DNA of 64,000 bases from Coniferiporia sulphurascens (lineage: Eukaryota; Basidiomycota; Agaricomycetes; Hymenochaetales; Hymenochaetaceae). The stretch's first letter is position 1. The number at the start of each line of letters is the position of its first letter. The position numbers and the translations under genes were made by a program. The notes beneath the pieces are model-generated. The model did not search any database and had not been told where the DNA came from. It worked only from the letters and a program-made list of their open reading frames with translations. The DNA is taken from contig NBBA01000002.1 in assembly GCA_002794785.1 (NCBI GenBank), positions 186,001 to 250,000 of the forward strand, in the 5' to 3' direction. Positions 61,375 to 64,000 of this stretch are shown here, piece by piece.

Positions 61375-61827
61375 AAGAGGTTGGTAAAATTCATAACCAA
61401 GTAGTTGTAACAGACGTGTGAAACAGCCACCAAGTGGAGAGCATTAAGCAATCTGCAAAAACAAATGGAAATTAGTTACGATGATGTCGTCCGGGTTACA
61501 AGGCGGACATACAACAAAATTAAAACCTGGTAAAATGCACAATATACTAAGCGGTAGATTTAGCAGGAAACAACAAAGACGGCCTACAGTCCACTGTTTG
61601 TATGAAGTTTCGCGTGCCGAGCTCTGATAATAAGATAGAGCTTACGCTCCCACAATTCCAAACAACCTACATCCGGGATTGTGATTAACATCGTCACTAT
61701 GTCGGTAGAACACGTACATAGCGGAGAAGATTGGTCCAATTAGTCCCACGCCAATAGTATTATTGAGGTTAACTCCCCAAAGGGCAGCATTAACGGGTTC
61801 AGGGATGGTCGTGTTTGCGGTTGACAT
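61375..61827 (-). pseudogene. DUF6534-like gene, copy D (A-type), N-terminal piece
   Basis: It starts MSTANTTIPEPVNAALWGVN at 61827, then NNTIGVGLIGPIFSAM, LFGIVGA and, near 61450, LNALHLVAVSHVCYNYLVMN ending in FTNL at the copia Q LTR. It matches copy A 29861-29395. Confidence 0.75.
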
Positions 61828-62869
61828 TGTTTCAGAGAGGGAGTTGTAAGGAAAGTATTAAGACTGGAGCGGGTGCGAGCGGTCACCACAAACGAACCAG
61901 ACACAAATACACCAGACCTTTTATGTTTGTCCAGCTCCAGCATAATCATGTAATGATAACATCACAGTGGCGCCCTAGTTCTTGATGAGCATCGCAACTG
62001 ATGGTTAAAAGGGTGCACGCACGCATGGGTATAAGCTTTGAAGAGTAATTCGGCCGAAAAGGAGATACACGAATTTAAGCTTTAGGCGGGATATCAACGG
62101 GGAATTAGGGAGCGCCTAAAAAGAGTTATGTTCCTATTAGGCTTTGGAAAGATAGTTATAAAAACATGAACGATAGGGGATAGGAGTTAATGCTTTGAAA
62201 TTTTTGTAGATACAACAGAATAGATAAGTAGTGCGTTTCCCAAGGGCTCTTCATTAAGGGCAATGGATCGTTTGGTAAATGGTATCTACAGTTGCGCCGC
62301 CAATGACCAGTGCAAGCTGAGGGATTTGAATCGAGTCCGGAACCTTCCGGGGCGACTTTGCTGTAGGAAGATTCTTACGTCCGCTGTATCGCATGGTATA
62401 CACGGACTATCTGCAGGACGTAGTGCCATATCTAAATAAGGAGATAGAACCATCCATTTAATGACTAGTCATCACACGAGGACGGGACGCACCTCTCGGC
62501 ACTGTTTACTCCGCCAATAGGCTTCGTCACGGCGGAACTTCCCACAGGATCCGGGATTCTGCCAGGCCCCACTATCCTACGATACCCAAAGCAATGGTCT
62601 GTGATACATGAAAAGGATCTCTTCGAAATCAGGAGATGAAGATGTACTTATCGGCTTCCACTCTATTGAGAGATGGCGCGGCGCATGGTTCTCGCTGCTC
62701 CCTAACTTTTGCCGCGTTTTGACGAAACAAGCTTCCAGCCAAAGTTTTCACAAAACCCAGATATTCCAAGAAAAACCAACAATATTTTCAAAACCGCACT
62801 TAGTAAGAGGGAATGCCAAAAAGAAGTTACCCCTTTGGGTGAAGTTCTGGCTACGGTATACCATTGCAA
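61828..62869. other. Spacer between copies D and E
   Basis: Paralogous to the A-B spacer (29862-31600) but without the MITE. No gene. Confidence 0.5.
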
Positions 62870-63270
62870 CTTGAGAAAACTGTGTAGGTCCCGTGTGAAC
62901 ATGAGAAATTCAAGCTTCGGCATGACATACTCCAGAAATTGCCGAGAGATATTTCCCTTCAAAAAATACATGGTCGATGACACTCATATGCATCTTCAAA
63001 GCTGTGAACGACTATTATGACCTTTGTCCCCAACGAAAGCCACTCTCTTCCTTTCAACCTCGTTTCCGAGTATTCTTAAGCTTTATCAGTGCAGGGAAAT
63101 GCCTCCTCTCGGCGATGAACGGTGATCTCTCCGATCATCACGGCACGGCCGGGCAATTGTAACTGTTGGCAACTCCGCGAGACGCTGTGTACCCTTCCGT
63201 ATTGTACATTAACCGGAACCAGTACATGATCTGCTAGCCTCCTACTACGTGTGCAAGGTCTATACAACAT
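62870..63270. repeat. Conserved spacer module, copy 3 of 3
   Basis: Matches 31577-31960 and 54120-54500. Confidence 0.6.
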
Positions 63271-63442
63271 ACGGCAAGCTCATATTTATGCAGTAGCACC
63301 TGACTGGTATCCAACAGAATAGGCCGAGCCTCCTTACGGTAGGCCTAATCAGTGCGTTGGTCCGTCTCCATATGTACGTTCACAATAAGCTCACGGACGT
63401 CCTTGATACACAGACTGTCAGTCTACTGCTTTCGCTACCAGG

Positions 63443-64000
63443 CTAAGCCTGGAACTCCTCTAACACAATACGCACCTTCTCTTTGAGGATCGCATCCGCG
63501 TCCGCAAGACGGCTGCGTGTGGTACTGGTATCACCAAGGGATGACGTGTTGGCCAACGCATCTAGTGCGCCCGTTTCGAAAGCGACACGCCGCATTTGGT
63601 ACACTCTTGCCTTCCCAATCCCACCTTCTATAGTATTCCCGATCAGCCCGTTACGTAATCTGTCTCGCGTGTTGAGCATGGCAAGCAGAGAGTTGAAATA
63701 AACTGGGCGACAATGTGTATCCTTGTCAACGACTAACCGAAAAGGCGTGCTTGAGTTATATTAACTAAAACTCACGGGTCGGAACGTTGAAGAATATGGC
63801 AACAAATATGTAGTCGTCTGGCATGGTAGCATACTAATGATCACCGCCGTCAGATAGTTGAGAGAAAACGAGAGTTGTCTCCTCAAGCTGACCGTTATTA
63901 AAATGACAAGTGCAACGATGCTCGTGAGTATCCCACTGTTGATGACATACTTCATCAAGACGTTGATTTTAGTATCAGTCCTGTCATCTACCCAGTCGGC
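63443..64000 (-). CDS. DUF6534-like gene, copy E (B-type), cut by the window edge
   Basis: The C-terminal part of a B-type copy. The tail reads MLNTRDRLRNGLIGN, YQMRRVAFETG and KEKVRIVLEEFQA with its stop at 63443. An upstream exon near 63960-63880 encodes YVINSGILTSIVALVILITV, the family signature. It aligns with copy B 32105-32700. The N-terminal part lies outside the window, so intactness cannot be judged. Confidence 0.65.

Noticed and set aside
1..64000. CRISPR arrays, operons or bacterial regulatory elements
   Set aside because: Introns, gene families and retroelements are eukaryotic; no spaced direct repeats of CRISPR type were seen.

Overview
The window looks like a piece of an Agaricomycete (mushroom-forming basidiomycete) nuclear genome. 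The evidence is dense 50-65 bp GT-AG introns, fungal-type gene families (C2/NACHT STAND protein, aryl-alcohol-oxidase-like GMC oxidoreductases, A1 aspartic protease, Mx-like dynamin, DUF6534-type membrane proteins) and fungal retroelements. No species can be named from the sequence alone.

The left half (1-26.4 kb) is gene-bearing. It holds: a STAND/NACHT gene running off the left edge (- strand); a degenerate tandem duplication of intergenic DNA; two tandem GMC oxidoreductase genes with the same 16-exon architecture, including a 4-nt microexon; a mitochondrial co-chaperonin HSP10; a fungal arylamine N-acetyltransferase; a broken trypsin-like gene; a dynamin-family GTPase; a TTATAACTGG-rich palindromic repeat; an orphan four-exon gene; and a secreted aspartic protease. 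Exon lengths of the main reconstructed genes sum to multiples of three, which supports the splice models.

The right half (26.4-64 kb) is a repeat-rich cluster of DUF6534-like membrane-protein genes (copies A-E, all on the - strand) in which an A-type and a B-type copy alternate. A and B look intact. C and D are broken by transposons and E runs off the right edge. Into this array went a TA-flanked MITE, a TA-flanked element with two 613-bp inverted arms, a solo copia LTR, and two copia elements of one family (P on -, Q on +). P carries a Tad-like LINE inserted with a 15-bp target duplication, and that LINE carries a solo LTR of another family with a 5-bp duplication. A RAD23-like pseudogene fused to a membrane-protein remnant sits between the two halves of the array.

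The retroelement reading frames are interrupted almost only by TGA codons. Comparing P with Q shows CGA/TGA and TGA/CAA alternations at matching sites, the pattern expected of CpG deamination on either strand. The arrangement of LTRs and truncated gene copies also records ectopic LTR-LTR recombination. The strongest points for follow-up are the conserved 4-nt microexon in the GMC pair, the TGA-only decay pattern, the LTR-mediated deletion at 55.8 kb and the long-arm foldback element.
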